Shown here one piece after another: positions 34,901 to 42,880 of a stretch of 60,934 nucleotides of DNA. Below the pieces are notes generated by a model. It saw only the letters and a program-made list of their open reading frames with translations, was not told the origin of the DNA and made no database searches. Source of the DNA: DATHSY01 sp046729855. Lineage in GTDB: Bacteria > Actinomycetota > UBA4738 > HRBIN12. A program made the position numbers and the translations under genes. Where the stretch lies: positions 1-60,934 of the forward strand of contig JBKPHM010000104.1 in NCBI GenBank assembly GCA_046729855.1, given 5' to 3'. Each line of letters starts with the position of its first letter. Position 1 is the first letter of the stretch.

Positions 34901-34918
34901 CGTCCGTAGACTCGGACG
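34901..34918 (+). promoter_or_regulatory. Inverted repeat enclosing the -10 box of the MFS gene
   Basis: CGTCCG-TAGACT-CGGACG is a perfect dyad whose six-base loop is exactly the -10 hexamer. The GTG start at 34920 is seven bases after the -10 box. A protein bound here would block RNA polymerase. Confidence 0.5.
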
Positions 34919-34919
34919 T

Positions 34920-36140
34920 GTGAGCACCGCCGCGCGCGTCGGGATCCGTCAGATCCTGCGGATCCCCGAGATCCGCGCCGCGATGGTTGGCACGTTCGTC
35001 ATCATGCTCGGGTACGGGATCGTCGCGCCCGTGCTTCCCAACTACGCGCGTTCGTTCGGGGTTGGCTACGACGCAGTGGGCGTCATGGTCGCCGCGTTCT
35101 CGCTCACGAGGCTCCTCTTCGATCCGGTTGTGGGGCGGTTCATCGCGCGATACGGCGAGCGCCGGACCGCGACCCTCGGCGCGATCGGCGTCGGCGTCTC
35201 GACCGCGCTCACCGCGATCGCGCCGACGTACCCGCTCCTGGTCGTGTTCCGCGGCGCCGGCGGGGCCGGCTCCGCCGTGTTCTTCGCCGCACTCCTCTCG
35301 TATCTGTTGCGGACGATCCCGTCCGACCGTGTCGGCCGCGTGATGAGCGTGTACTACGCCTCGTTCAACGTCGGGATCGTCGCCGGCCAGCCGATCGGCG
35401 GACTGCTCGCGAGGGCGTTCGGCGTCGTCGTCCCGATCTGGGCGTACGCGGCGTCGTGCTTCGTCTCGGCGTGGCTGTTCCATCGTGCGATCCGGGATCC
35501 CCGGCGTACCGAGGGCGATCGCGAGTCCGTCGGGATCGGCGCGTTACCTTGGCGCCGCCCGCTCGTGGCCGTCCTCGTCGCGAACGGCTCGTACATGTGG
35601 GTGATGGGCGCGGTGTTCGGGACGCTGCTCCCGCTGTTCGCGCGCGAAGAGATCGGGCTGTCGTTCGACGGCGTGGGCCTGGCGCTCGCCGTCGTGACCG
35701 GGACGGAGTTCCTCGTGCTGTTTCCGGCCGGCAAGGCGAGCGATCGGTTCGGCGCCCGCACCGTCATGGTGCCCGCGTTCGCGGCGTTGGCGGTGCTCGT
35801 CGCCTCGATCGGGACCGTCGACCGGGTGGTGCCACTGATGGTGCTGCTGGCGGCGCTCGGGATCGCCAGCGGCTACGCGGGCGTGCCGCCCGCGCCGATG
35901 CTCGCCTCGCTCGCTCCGGGGCGGCTGTCGGCGCCCGGCGTCGCCGTGTTCCGGTTCGTCGGCGACCTCGGGTTCGTGCTCGGGCCGCTGATCGGTGGGT
36001 GGGTCGCGTCGAGCTACGGGTTCGGTGCGGCATTTGCCGTGAGCGGCGTCCCGTCGCTCCTGGCGGTGGGCCTCGCGGCGACGGTTCGGATGCCAGCCCG
36101 CGTCCCGCTGCCGGCCGCGCCGGAGCGCGCGGGGCTGTAG
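34920..36140 (+). CDS. MFS transporter
   Basis: A 406-residue major facilitator protein with 12 predicted helices. The N-terminal GYGIVAPVLPNYARSFGV and the loop FDPVVGRFIARYGERRTATLGA are the A-type MFS signatures of drug and metabolite transporters. The substrate is unknown. It is divergent from hutI, so uptake of histidine, urocanate or a related compound is possible but only by position. The GTG at 34920 is preceded by TAGACT seven bases upstream (leaderless), and that box lies inside a perfect dyad. The longer upstream reading frame is antisense noise. Confidence 0.83.
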   Translation: MSTAARVGIRQILRIPEIRAAMVGTFVIMLGYGIVAPVLPNYARSFGVGYDAVGVMVAAFSLTRLLFDPVVGRFIARYGERRTATLGAIGVGVSTALTAIAPTYPLLVVFRGAGGAGSAVFFAALLSYLLRTIPSDRVGRVMSVYYASFNVGIVAGQPIGGLLARAFGVVVPIWAYAASCFVSAWLFHRAIRDPRRTEGDRESVGIGALPWRRPLVAVLVANGSYMWVMGAVFGTLLPLFAREEIGLSFDGVGLALAVVTGTEFLVLFPAGKASDRFGARTVMVPAFAALAVLVASIGTVDRVVPLMVLLAALGIASGYAGVPPAPMLASLAPGRLSAPGVAVFRFVGDLGFVLGPLIGGWVASSYGFGAAFAVSGVPSLLAVGLAATVRMPARVPLPAAPERAGL

Positions 36141-36172
36141 CCGGCCGGCCGCCGCCCGTCATCTGTCGGCAG

Positions 36173-36178
36173 TATCGT
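36173..36178 (+). promoter_or_regulatory. -10 box of the TPP-riboswitch transcript
   Basis: TATCGT lies directly upstream of the riboswitch, giving a start point near 36185 at the base of its first stem. Confidence 0.45.
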
Positions 36179-36184
36179 TGGAAG

Positions 36185-36275
36185 AGCGGGGGAGCCCGGG
36201 CAACGGGCTGAGAGGCCGGCCGACGCCGCCGGCGACCCTTGGAACCTGATCCGGTTCGGACCGGCGGAGGGAAGC
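36185..36275 (+). promoter_or_regulatory. Thiamine pyrophosphate (TPP, THI-box) riboswitch
   Basis: The leader has the conserved order of the TPP riboswitch. GGGGG-AGCCC is followed by GGGCTGAGAGG, an ACCCTTGGAACCTGATC core, the P4/P5-type GGTTCGGACC, and GCGGAGGGAAGC at the 3' side. The last block lies directly before the ATG, so ligand binding probably controls translation by hiding the ribosome site. It implies that the downstream permease is repressed by thiamine pyrophosphate. Confidence 0.9.
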
Positions 36276-36276
36276 G

Positions 36277-37707
36277 ATGGCAAGTCTGGCGGAGCGCCTC
36301 GGAGACGTCGTCGAACGCGAGGCGCCGGTATGGGGCATCCGGCGCGTCCCGCCCGCCGCCAGGCGGTTCTCGGGCCTCGACCTGGCGGTGCTGTGGGGCG
36401 ATCTCTCGGTCGGGATCCTCGTGATGGTCACCGGAGCGCTGCTCGTGCCCGCGATGGGGCTGCCGCGCGCGCTCCTCGCGATCGTCGTGGGATCGGCGAT
36501 CGGGTGCGTGCCGCTCGCGCTCGTCGGCGCGGCCGGCGAGCGCGAGGGGCTGCCGACGATGGTGCTGTTTCGACCGATCCTCGGCCGGCTCGGTTCGTAC
36601 GTGCCCTCGGCGCTGAACGTCGTCCAGCTCGTCGGGTGGACGGCCGTCGAGTTCTGGGCGATGTCCGAGGTCGCCAACGTCGCATCGACGCGCCTGTTCT
36701 CGGTCGACTCGTCGCTGCTGTGGCTGGTCGTGGTCGCGGTCGTATGCACCGCGCTCGCGCTCGGCGGGCCGATCCTGGTGGTGCGTCGCTGGCTCGAGCG
36801 GTTCGGGATCTACGTGCTGCTCGGCGTCTCGGTCTGGAACACCGTCCGCGTGCTGACGGCGGCCGACGACGGGGCGCTCTGGCGCGGCCCGGGCGGGGGC
36901 GGGCTCCCGTTCTGGCTCGCCGTCGACCTGGTCTTGGTGATGCCGATCTCGTGGCTGCCGCTCGTCGCCGACTACAACCGGTTCGCCATCCCCGGTCGGG
37001 GTGGGGCCGTCGGAACGTACGTCGGGTACTTCGCGGGCAACGTGTGGTTCTACTCCCTCGGCGCGCTCGCGGTTCTGGCGGTGGGCGCCACCGCGGACGT
37101 GCCCGGGATCGGGACGGCGATCGCGACCGTGGCGGGCGGCTCGATCGTGCTGCTCGCGCTGCTCGTCGGCGAGAGCGACAACGCGTTCGCCGACATCTAC
37201 TCGTCGGCGGTGTCGATGCAGAACGTCCTGCCGCGGATCTCCGAGCGCATGTTCGTCCTCGGCGTCGGCGCGCTCGCGTTCGTGCTTGCGCTGTTTCTGT
37301 CGGTCGAGCGGTACGAGGTGTTCCTGTTCCTGATCGGCTCGGTGTTCGTCCCATTGTTCGGCGTGTTCGTCGCCGACTACGTGGTGCTGCGAGGCGCGCG
37401 GTTCGTGGAGGACGAGCCGTTCGACGCCGTGCCGTGGCGGTGGGTCGGGTTCGCGCCGTGGATCGTGGGGGTCCTCGTGTACCACTGGTGCGTCGCCGCG
37501 GGGACGATGCCGCAGGGCTGGACCGACGCGATGCGATGGCTCTTCACCGAACTGCTCGGACTGCCGTTCCCGCTCTTCGACGCGGGGCTCGGAGCGAGCC
37601 TGCCGAGCTTCGCGGTCGCGTTCGTGCTGGCGCTGTTGATCGGCCGGGTCGGCGCTACCCGTCGACCACTCGAGGTGGGGGCGGGGGAGCGGCGACCAGC
37701 AGCATGA
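36277..37707 (+). CDS. cytX: NCS1-family permease, CytX-like (hydroxymethylpyrimidine uptake)
   Basis: A 476-residue membrane protein with about 12 helices. It is related to cytosine permease CodB and the NCS1 family (FSGLDLAVLWGDLSVGILVM near the N-terminus, VADYNRFAIPG in the middle, GESDNAFADIYSSAVSMQN later). By sequence alone it could carry cytosine or allantoin. The TPP riboswitch directly upstream makes the hydroxymethylpyrimidine/thiamine precursor carrier CytX much more likely. The ATG lies six bases after the riboswitch's final GGGAAG. Its 3' end overlaps the convergent cupin gene by 53 bases. Confidence 0.88.
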   Translation: MASLAERLGDVVEREAPVWGIRRVPPAARRFSGLDLAVLWGDLSVGILVMVTGALLVPAMGLPRALLAIVVGSAIGCVPLALVGAAGEREGLPTMVLFRPILGRLGSYVPSALNVVQLVGWTAVEFWAMSEVANVASTRLFSVDSSLLWLVVVAVVCTALALGGPILVVRRWLERFGIYVLLGVSVWNTVRVLTAADDGALWRGPGGGGLPFWLAVDLVLVMPISWLPLVADYNRFAIPGRGGAVGTYVGYFAGNVWFYSLGALAVLAVGATADVPGIGTAIATVAGGSIVLLALLVGESDNAFADIYSSAVSMQNVLPRISERMFVLGVGALAFVLALFLSVERYEVFLFLIGSVFVPLFGVFVADYVVLRGARFVEDEPFDAVPWRWVGFAPWIVGVLVYHWCVAAGTMPQGWTDAMRWLFTELLGLPFPLFDAGLGASLPSFAVAFVLALLIGRVGATRRPLEVGAGERRPAA

Positions 37708-37993
37708 CCGCGGGGTCGTCGCTCGCGTTGCGGATCGTCAGCTCCGCGGTCTTCGGCACGAGCACCGACCCCCACTGGTCCAGCCTCTTGCGGCCGCGGT
37801 CGATCTGAACGGCGACCCGCCCGGCAAGGACGACGCAGATCGCGTCCGAATCGCGGTCGGACAGCGGGCCAATCCCCTGCGGCCCCTGCAGGCACACGAT
37901 CTCGGACCACAGCCGATCGGACTCGAAGAGTGCCTCGTGCCGCGGGCCGTCGTCGTCGAACGCGACCAGGTCGCGAACGTCCTTGGTCTCCAT
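37655..37993 (-). CDS. Small cupin-domain protein
   Basis: A 112-residue single-domain cupin-like protein. The central VVLAGRVAVQIDRGRKRLDQWGSVLVPKTAELTIRN is the double-strand barrel region, and the C-terminus is proline-rich. The metal-binding His/Glu set of active cupins is not clearly retained, so it may be a ligand-binding version. The function is unknown. The ATG is preceded by TAGCCT with a nine-base gap (38008-38003). Its 3' end overlaps the permease gene in antisense. It is divergent from pepA. Confidence 0.65.
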   Translation of the reverse strand: METKDVRDLVAFDDDGPRHEALFESDRLWSEIVCLQGPQGIGPLSDRDSDAICVVLAGRVAVQIDRGRKRLDQWGSVLVPKTAELTIRNASDDPAVMLLVAAPPPPPRVVDG

Positions 37994-38002
37994 CGGGCCG
38001 CC

Positions 38003-38038
38003 AGGCTACCGTTCCTCGACGCGGGCCGCGGATAGACT
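38003..38038. promoter_or_regulatory. Divergent -10 boxes for the cupin and pepA
   Basis: Minus-strand TAGCCT (38008-38003) faces the cupin gene. Plus-strand TAGACT (38033-38038) would start pepA mRNA near 38045, giving a leader of about 35 bases with an SD. Confidence 0.45.
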
Positions 38039-38079
38039 GCGGCCGGTTCCACCGAGGCGCATCCGACAGGAGGCAGACC

Positions 38080-39627
38080 GTGGTCACGCTCGCCTACACG
38101 ACCGACTCGCCAGCATCGGTGTCAGCCGACGTCCTCGTCCTTCCGGTGTTCCAGGGGCCGGTGTTCCGGGGGCGGGTGTTCCAGGGGCCGGAGGCGGGCC
38201 CCGGCGTGCGGGAGACCCGCGGCGCGAGCCTGGTCCGCGCGTACGCCGACGCGGGTTGGAAGGGCAAGCGCGGCGAGCACCTCGTCGTCCCGAACGTCGG
38301 AATGGACGGCGTCAAGGCCGGCTCCGTCATGCTGCTCGGGATCGGCCCGAAGGACGAGGCCGGCCCCGACGCGCTCCGACGCGCGATCGGGAAGGTCGCG
38401 CAGCAGCTCCGCAAGCGCGGCCGCATCGCGACAACGCTGCCGCAGGCCGGCGGTAGGGCGTTCGAGGACTCGATCCAGGCGACGATCGAAGGGCTGCTGC
38501 TCGGGGCGTACCGCTTCACGACGTACAAGTCCGGCAAGACGAGCGAACCCGTGGAGAAGCCCGCCCTGCGGAACATCACCGTGATCGGGTCGTCGCGCTG
38601 GGACGCGCGCGCCGCAAGGGGCGCGCTGAGCCGCGCCGAGGTCGTCAGCGACGCCGTGATGTGGGCGCGCGACCTCGTGAACACCCCGGCGATCGACTGC
38701 ACGCCCGACTTCCTCGCGAAGCAGGCGCGGGCGATGGCCAGGGACAACGGGCTCCAGGCCAAGATCTGGACCGAGGCCGAGCTGAAGCGCGGCGGGTTCG
38801 GCGGCATCATCGGCGTCGGTCAGGGGAGCGTGAACCCCCCGCGGATGATTGAGCTCCGGTACCGGGGTGGCGGCGCGCGCGAGGCGCCGATCGCGCTCAC
38901 GGGCAAGGGCATCTCGTTCGACTCCGGCGGGCTCTCCATCAAGCCATCCGAGAGCATGGAATGGATGAAGGCGGACATGGGCGGCGCCGCGTCGATCCTC
39001 GCGACGATGCGGGCGATCGGGCGGCTGAAGCCACGGGTGAACGTGATCGCGGCGATCCCGTCGGCGGAGAACCTCCCGTCTGGCACCGCCATCCGACCCG
39101 GCGACGTGCTGCGTCACCGCAACGGCAAGACGTCCGAGGTGCTGAACACGGACGCCGAGGGGCGGCTCGTGCTCGCGGATGCGCTCGCCTACCTCGCGGA
39201 GCAGAACCCCACCGTGATCATCGACACGGCCACGCTCACGGGCGCCTGCATGATCGCGCTCGGTGAGGAGCTGTACGGCGTGATGGGCAACGACCGCGAT
39301 CTGATCCGCGACATCCTCGCCTCCGGCGACCGCGTCGGAGAGCACGGCTGGGAGCTGCCGCTGTGGCCGGCGTACCGCAAGCTGATCGACTCCGAGGTCG
39401 CGGACATCAAGAACATCGGCAAGCGCTACGGCGGAGCGATCACCGCGGCGTTGTTCCTCGCGGAGTTCGTCGGGGACACACCGTGGGCGCATCTGGACAT
39501 CGCCGGCCCCGCGTTCGCAGAGAAGGCCGGCGACTACTGGCCGAAGGGCGCGACGGGCGTGCCGGTACGGACCCTCGTGAACTACGTCGTGACGAAGGCC
39601 GACGGCGGCAAGCGCCGCACCCGGTGA
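38080..39627 (+). CDS. pepA: Leucyl aminopeptidase (M17)
   Basis: A 515-residue cytosolic dinuclear-zinc aminopeptidase. Key segments are GISFDSGGLSIKPSESMEWMK (metal Asp and Lys) and NTDAEGRLVLADALAY (metal Asp and Glu, catalytic Arg). The metal and catalytic residues are retained. It trims N-terminal residues from peptides. The GTG start has an ACAGGAGG ribosome site six bases upstream, and a TAGACT box lies farther up. Near the N-terminus (about residues 23-37) is a 15-base tandem repeat encoding VFQGP-VFRGR-VFQGP, which standard M17 proteins do not have. Confidence 0.93.
   Translation: MVTLAYTTDSPASVSADVLVLPVFQGPVFRGRVFQGPEAGPGVRETRGASLVRAYADAGWKGKRGEHLVVPNVGMDGVKAGSVMLLGIGPKDEAGPDALRRAIGKVAQQLRKRGRIATTLPQAGGRAFEDSIQATIEGLLLGAYRFTTYKSGKTSEPVEKPALRNITVIGSSRWDARAARGALSRAEVVSDAVMWARDLVNTPAIDCTPDFLAKQARAMARDNGLQAKIWTEAELKRGGFGGIIGVGQGSVNPPRMIELRYRGGGAREAPIALTGKGISFDSGGLSIKPSESMEWMKADMGGAASILATMRAIGRLKPRVNVIAAIPSAENLPSGTAIRPGDVLRHRNGKTSEVLNTDAEGRLVLADALAYLAEQNPTVIIDTATLTGACMIALGEELYGVMGNDRDLIRDILASGDRVGEHGWELPLWPAYRKLIDSEVADIKNIGKRYGGAITAALFLAEFVGDTPWAHLDIAGPAFAEKAGDYWPKGATGVPVRTLVNYVVTKADGGKRRTR
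38146..38190 (+). repeat. Three 15-base tandem repeats inside pepA
   Basis: GTGTTCCAGGGGCCG occurs at 38146 and 38176. A variant, GTGTTCCGGGGGCGG, lies between them at 38161. All three are in frame and add three copies of a five-residue unit in the N-terminal domain. Confidence 0.8.
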
Positions 39628-39795
39628 ACAAGGCGCTGGTGGCCGTTGAATATCCTTTCGCCGGGTCTTCCTCTTCGGCGCCGCCTACGCCCTGTACACG
39701 CGGTACGAGCGGGCATCGGGTTCTAGGACCGACGAGCGGCGGCGGTAGGAAGTCCTCGTTCTGCGGCCCGCTTCAGGACGTTTTACGCTCTCGCC
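39628..39795 (+). other. Intergenic stretch with a startless ORF remnant
   Basis: A 168-base gap before the methyltransferase gene. TATCCT (39651-39656) is followed by an open frame from 39665 to the TAG at 39748, reading VFLFGAAYALYTRYERASGS and a short charged tail. It has no ATG, GTG or TTG in frame and is too short to be convincing. It may be the remnant of a small membrane protein. Confidence 0.25.
39784..39789 (+). promoter_or_regulatory. -10 box of the methyltransferase gene at 39796
   Basis: TACGCT, preceded by TTT, ends six bases before the GTG at 39796. This implies a leaderless transcript. Confidence 0.5.
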
Positions 39796-40536
39796 GTGTC
39801 GGGCTGGTGGGAGGGCTTCTTTAGCGGCCTTTGGGAGGAGGTACAGCTCACCCTCTGGACCGACGACGACAATCACGCTGCGGCAGACAACGTCGAGCGC
39901 GCCCTTCAACTACCCGAGCGAGCGACGGTCCTCGACGTGCCCTGCGGTGAAGGGCGCATCTCGATCGAGCTTGCTGCCCGCGGTCACGAGGTCACTGGTA
40001 TCGACCTGAACGAGACCTTTCTCGCCGCGGCAGCCCGGAAGGCGGCGGAGCGCGACGTGATGGTGGAGTGGCAGCAGCGCGACATGCGTGACCTTCCATT
40101 CGACGCCGAGTTCGACGCCGCGCTCAATTTCGGAGGGAGCTTCGGGTACTTCCACGAAGACGACCAGAACGCTCGAGCCGCCGCGGCCGCTCACCGAGCC
40201 CTCCGGCCAGGCGGTCGGTTCCTCATCGACCTCCCGACCGCCGAGACGATCTTCCCGCGGTTCCGCGATCGGCTGTGGCGTCGTGCCGGTGACCTCCTCG
40301 TGCTGAGCGAAAATCGATACGTCGAGAAGACGGGCCGGGCGGAGACCGACTGGACGGTCGTCGCCCCCGACGGGCGACGCGAGCAGCGCCACAGCTCGAT
40401 CCGGCTGTACACGTACCGGGAGCTCGTTGCGCTCCTGACCGACGCGGGCTTCACCGGCGTCGAAGGCTTCGACGCAGGCGACCTCACGCCGTTCCACCTC
40501 GGCGCGTCGCGCCTGATGGTCGTCGCGACCAAGTAG
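39796..40536 (+). CDS. SAM-dependent class I methyltransferase
   Basis: A 246-residue Rossmann-fold methyltransferase. The SAM-binding motif I is VLDVPCGEGRISIELAARGHEVTGIDL, and RDMRDLPFDAEFDAALNFG forms motif II/IV. The N-terminus opens with WWEGFFSGLWEEVQLTLW. The family is annotated broadly for small-molecule substrates and no specific substrate can be read. The GTG at 39796 follows TACGCT by six bases (leaderless). The neighbouring convergent gene at 40624 is also a methyltransferase but is not a close relative. Confidence 0.82.
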   Translation: MSGWWEGFFSGLWEEVQLTLWTDDDNHAAADNVERALQLPERATVLDVPCGEGRISIELAARGHEVTGIDLNETFLAAAARKAAERDVMVEWQQRDMRDLPFDAEFDAALNFGGSFGYFHEDDQNARAAAAAHRALRPGGRFLIDLPTAETIFPRFRDRLWRRAGDLLVLSENRYVEKTGRAETDWTVVAPDGRREQRHSSIRLYTYRELVALLTDAGFTGVEGFDAGDLTPFHLGASRLMVVATK

Positions 40537-40623
40537 ACCGGTGTCACCTGAGGCCGGTCGAAGGCGTGTCTTCTGGGGCGCGGAGCCGACGGATGACGAC
40601 GGAGCGATCGTATCGGAGCGAAT

Positions 40624-41424
40624 CTACGGCTTGGTGGCGACGGCGAGCCAGACCTCGCGGAAGTCGTTGACGGGGTCGGCGAACCGGTCGAAGAAGACCT
40701 GCCGCGCTCGCTCTTGGAAGGACGTCCAGCCGGCGTCGCCGAGCATCGAGCGGACGAAGCGGCCGGTCGACCAGGCGCCGAGGCCGTCGACGAAGTCGTC
40801 GAGCGGATAGACGAACTTGTACTCCCGGCGCTCCGTCCGGATATGGCGGAGGCCGGAGTCGTTCAGCGTCAGCTCGATCGCCTGGCGGTCGGCGAAGCGG
40901 TCGGCCCACGGAACCGTCTGCTGGCGGGCGTCGGCGACGAGCCCACTCCCAACCGTGCTCTCGACGAGCTCGGTCCACGTACGCTGGAGGTCGTCGGGCT
41001 TGTCCGCCCAGCTGCTCATCGCGAAGCGTCCGCCTGGTCGCAGCACCCGCAGGATGTCGAACAGCGCCGTCTGGTACTTCGTGAAGTGTGAGACGACGAA
41101 GCTCGCCGTGACGGCGTCGAACGTCGCGTTCCGAAAGGGCAGATCGATCGCCTCCGCAGCAGCGAGTCGGAGCTGCGGCCGGACCTTGGCGGCTTGCTGG
41201 AGCATCGGGATCGAGACGTCCACGCCCACGGCCGATCCTGCCGGCCCCACCGCGAGCGAGGCGGCCTCGGCCGCCACGCCCGTTCCCGTGCCGACGTCCA
41301 GCACGCGGCCGCCCTCCCGCACGCCAGCGAAGGCGACGAGGTCGCGAGCGACCTCGGCCATGCGGGGCGCGTGGACGCGCTCGTACACCTCGGCGACCTT
41401 GTCGTACGCGCGCCAGCTGTCCAT
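40624..41424 (-). CDS. SAM-dependent methyltransferase (ubiE-like type)
   Basis: A 266-residue class I methyltransferase with VLDVGTGTGVAAEAAS as SAM motif I, GVDVSIPMLQQAA for the ribose contact and PFRNATFDAVTASFVVSHFTK as motif II. A later LRPGGRFAMSSW stretch is typical of the UbiE/COQ5-like group. The substrate is unknown. The ATG at 41424 lies eight bases after TAGGCT on the minus strand. It is convergent with the other methyltransferase across an 87-base gap in which I see no clear terminator. Confidence 0.83.
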   Translation of the reverse strand: MDSWRAYDKVAEVYERVHAPRMAEVARDLVAFAGVREGGRVLDVGTGTGVAAEAASLAVGPAGSAVGVDVSIPMLQQAAKVRPQLRLAAAEAIDLPFRNATFDAVTASFVVSHFTKYQTALFDILRVLRPGGRFAMSSWADKPDDLQRTWTELVESTVGSGLVADARQQTVPWADRFADRQAIELTLNDSGLRHIRTERREYKFVYPLDDFVDGLGAWSTGRFVRSMLGDAGWTSFQERARQVFFDRFADPVNDFREVWLAVATKP

Positions 41425-41432
41425 GTCGGTCC

Positions 41433-41459
41433 AGCCTACCGGGCGGCCGCCGGTACGCT
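41433..41459. promoter_or_regulatory. Divergent -10 boxes for the methyltransferase and the four-gene membrane operon
   Basis: Minus-strand TAGGCT (41438-41433) lies eight bases before the ATG at 41424. Plus-strand TACGCT (41454-41459) would start the operon transcript near 41466, ahead of a GGGGAGG ribosome site. Confidence 0.5.
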
Positions 41460-41483
41460 TACCGCCGGCATGGGGAGGTACGG

Positions 41484-42260
41484 ATGACCGGACCCGCCGG
41501 CGTCTCGGCGATCGTGCTCGGCGAGTTGGCAGCGGGCGGCGTCGTTCTGCTGTGGCTGACGCCGCTCTGGGGCGAGGTCCGCCGAGGGTTCTTCAAGCTG
41601 ACCGGACTCATCGTCGCCGCGGTCGCCGCGTTGGCGTGGGGTGCCGCGGTTGCGGGAGCCGACGGCACCGACGCAGGCGAGTGGTCGGCCTGGCTTGCGG
41701 CGGCGCTTGCCGCCGTGTCCCTCGCATCGGTCCTGCTGCTGTTCGCGCGGCAAGACGCGCCCGCGCGGGTCGTCGGGCTCGCGTCGGTCCCCGTCGCGAT
41801 CGGTCTGCTCGGCGCGATGGCGGGAGCGTCGGACGGGTCCACGCTCGTCGCGTTCCTCCAACTGGCGGCGGGCGCTGTCTTCCTCGGGGCAGTCCTCGAC
41901 GGGCTGCTGCTCGGGCATTGGTACCTGACGGACCGGCGGCTGACGCGCACCCCGATCAACCGGTACGCGACGATGCTGATCGCCGCCGTCGTCCTCGAGG
42001 CTGCCGCGGTGGTCGCCGGTGGGTTCGGGCCGACGACCGACCGCAGCAACGCCATCAACCCGCTGCTGACGGCGGCGGGACTCGCGCCGTGGATCGCGCT
42101 CGGGATGGTCGCCGCGACGGCGCTGATCGCGGTGCTGATCCGCGCCGCGCTGCGCGGCGAAGGCGCTTCCGCCGTCCAGGCGGCGACGGGCTTCTTCTAC
42201 CTCGCCGTCATCACCGCGCTCACCGCAGAGTTCGCGGCCAAGGTCCGCTTCCTGCCGTGA
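41484..42260 (+). CDS. Polytopic membrane protein, first gene of a four-gene operon
   Basis: A 258-residue protein with about seven hydrophobic segments and an internal GLLLGHWYLTDRRLTRTPINRYATM motif. The GHWYLT sequence recurs in an uncharacterised membrane-protein family that I have seen elsewhere, but I know no function for it. The ATG start has GGGGAGG six bases upstream, making it the well-translated first gene. Its stop overlaps the CPBP protease start by four bases, and the next two junctions also overlap, so all four proteins are probably made in a fixed ratio. Confidence 0.6.
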   Translation: MTGPAGVSAIVLGELAAGGVVLLWLTPLWGEVRRGFFKLTGLIVAAVAALAWGAAVAGADGTDAGEWSAWLAAALAAVSLASVLLLFARQDAPARVVGLASVPVAIGLLGAMAGASDGSTLVAFLQLAAGAVFLGAVLDGLLLGHWYLTDRRLTRTPINRYATMLIAAVVLEAAAVVAGGFGPTTDRSNAINPLLTAAGLAPWIALGMVAATALIAVLIRAALRGEGASAVQAATGFFYLAVITALTAEFAAKVRFLP

Positions 42261-42880
42261 CGGCCGCGGTCGCCGCTGGCGCGATCGCGCAGGCGGCCGC
42301 GTGGCTTGTGATCCGGCGGCGGGGAGGGAGCGTCTGGACGACGACCGCGCCGGTGCTCGGGATCGCCGGGCTCGCTGCCGTGCTGGTGGCACGGCCGGCG
42401 CTCTCGGGCCGGATCGGGGTTCCCCTCGCGGTCGGTGCCGGGGTCGTCGTGGGGGCGGCTTTCTACGTCGCGACGCTCGCGTTCGTCCGGATCGTCGCGC
42501 CCGTGTGGCGGACGTTCGACGCGCACGCGCGCGGCATCTACGCGAGCCGGTCGGTCTTGCCGCCGTTCGTCGCGATCGCCGTCGCCGCGGGCGTCGCCGC
42601 CGTCGGCGAGGAGCTGTTCTGGCGGGGGCTCGTGTTCGAGTGGGCGACGGACCGGTTCGGCGCGGGCGCGGGGGCCGGCGTGGCGACGTGGCTGGGGTAC
42701 GTCCTGATCAACGTCCCCAGCCGGAACCTCGCGATCGTCGCCGGCGCGGCCGTCGGTGGCGCCCTGTGGACGGCGCTCGCCGCCTGGTCGGAGGGCGTGC
42801 TCGCCAGCGTTGTATGCCACGCCCTCTGGACGTCGCTGATGCTCGCGAGGCCCGTGATCGGGGCACCGGCCGAGCGATGA
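42257..42880 (+). CDS. CPBP-family intramembrane metalloprotease
   Basis: A 207-residue protein with about six membrane helices. The CPBP (Abi/CAAX-like) motif EELFWRGLVFEWA supplies the metal-binding Glu pair and Arg. A second His-containing motif is SVVCHALWTSL near the C-terminus. Such proteins cleave prenylated or membrane substrates, or act in bacteriocin immunity; the substrate here is unknown. The GTG at 42257 overlaps the upstream stop codon (GTGA), and its own stop overlaps the split-barrel protein start. Confidence 0.82.
   Translation: MTAAVAAGAIAQAAAWLVIRRRGGSVWTTTAPVLGIAGLAAVLVARPALSGRIGVPLAVGAGVVVGAAFYVATLAFVRIVAPVWRTFDAHARGIYASRSVLPPFVAIAVAAGVAAVGEELFWRGLVFEWATDRFGAGAGAGVATWLGYVLINVPSRNLAIVAGAAVGGALWTALAAWSEGVLASVVCHALWTSLMLARPVIGAPAER

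Noticed and set aside
39693..39707. TGTACACGCGGTACG as a fourth PucR operator
   Set aside because: It resembles the dyad only partly; the arms end in A and G rather than the conserved G and A, and no catabolic gene of that cluster is near.
39665..39748. Small membrane protein gene between pepA and the methyltransferase
   Set aside because: The frame has no start codon and only 27 sense codons. I list it as a possible remnant, not as a gene.
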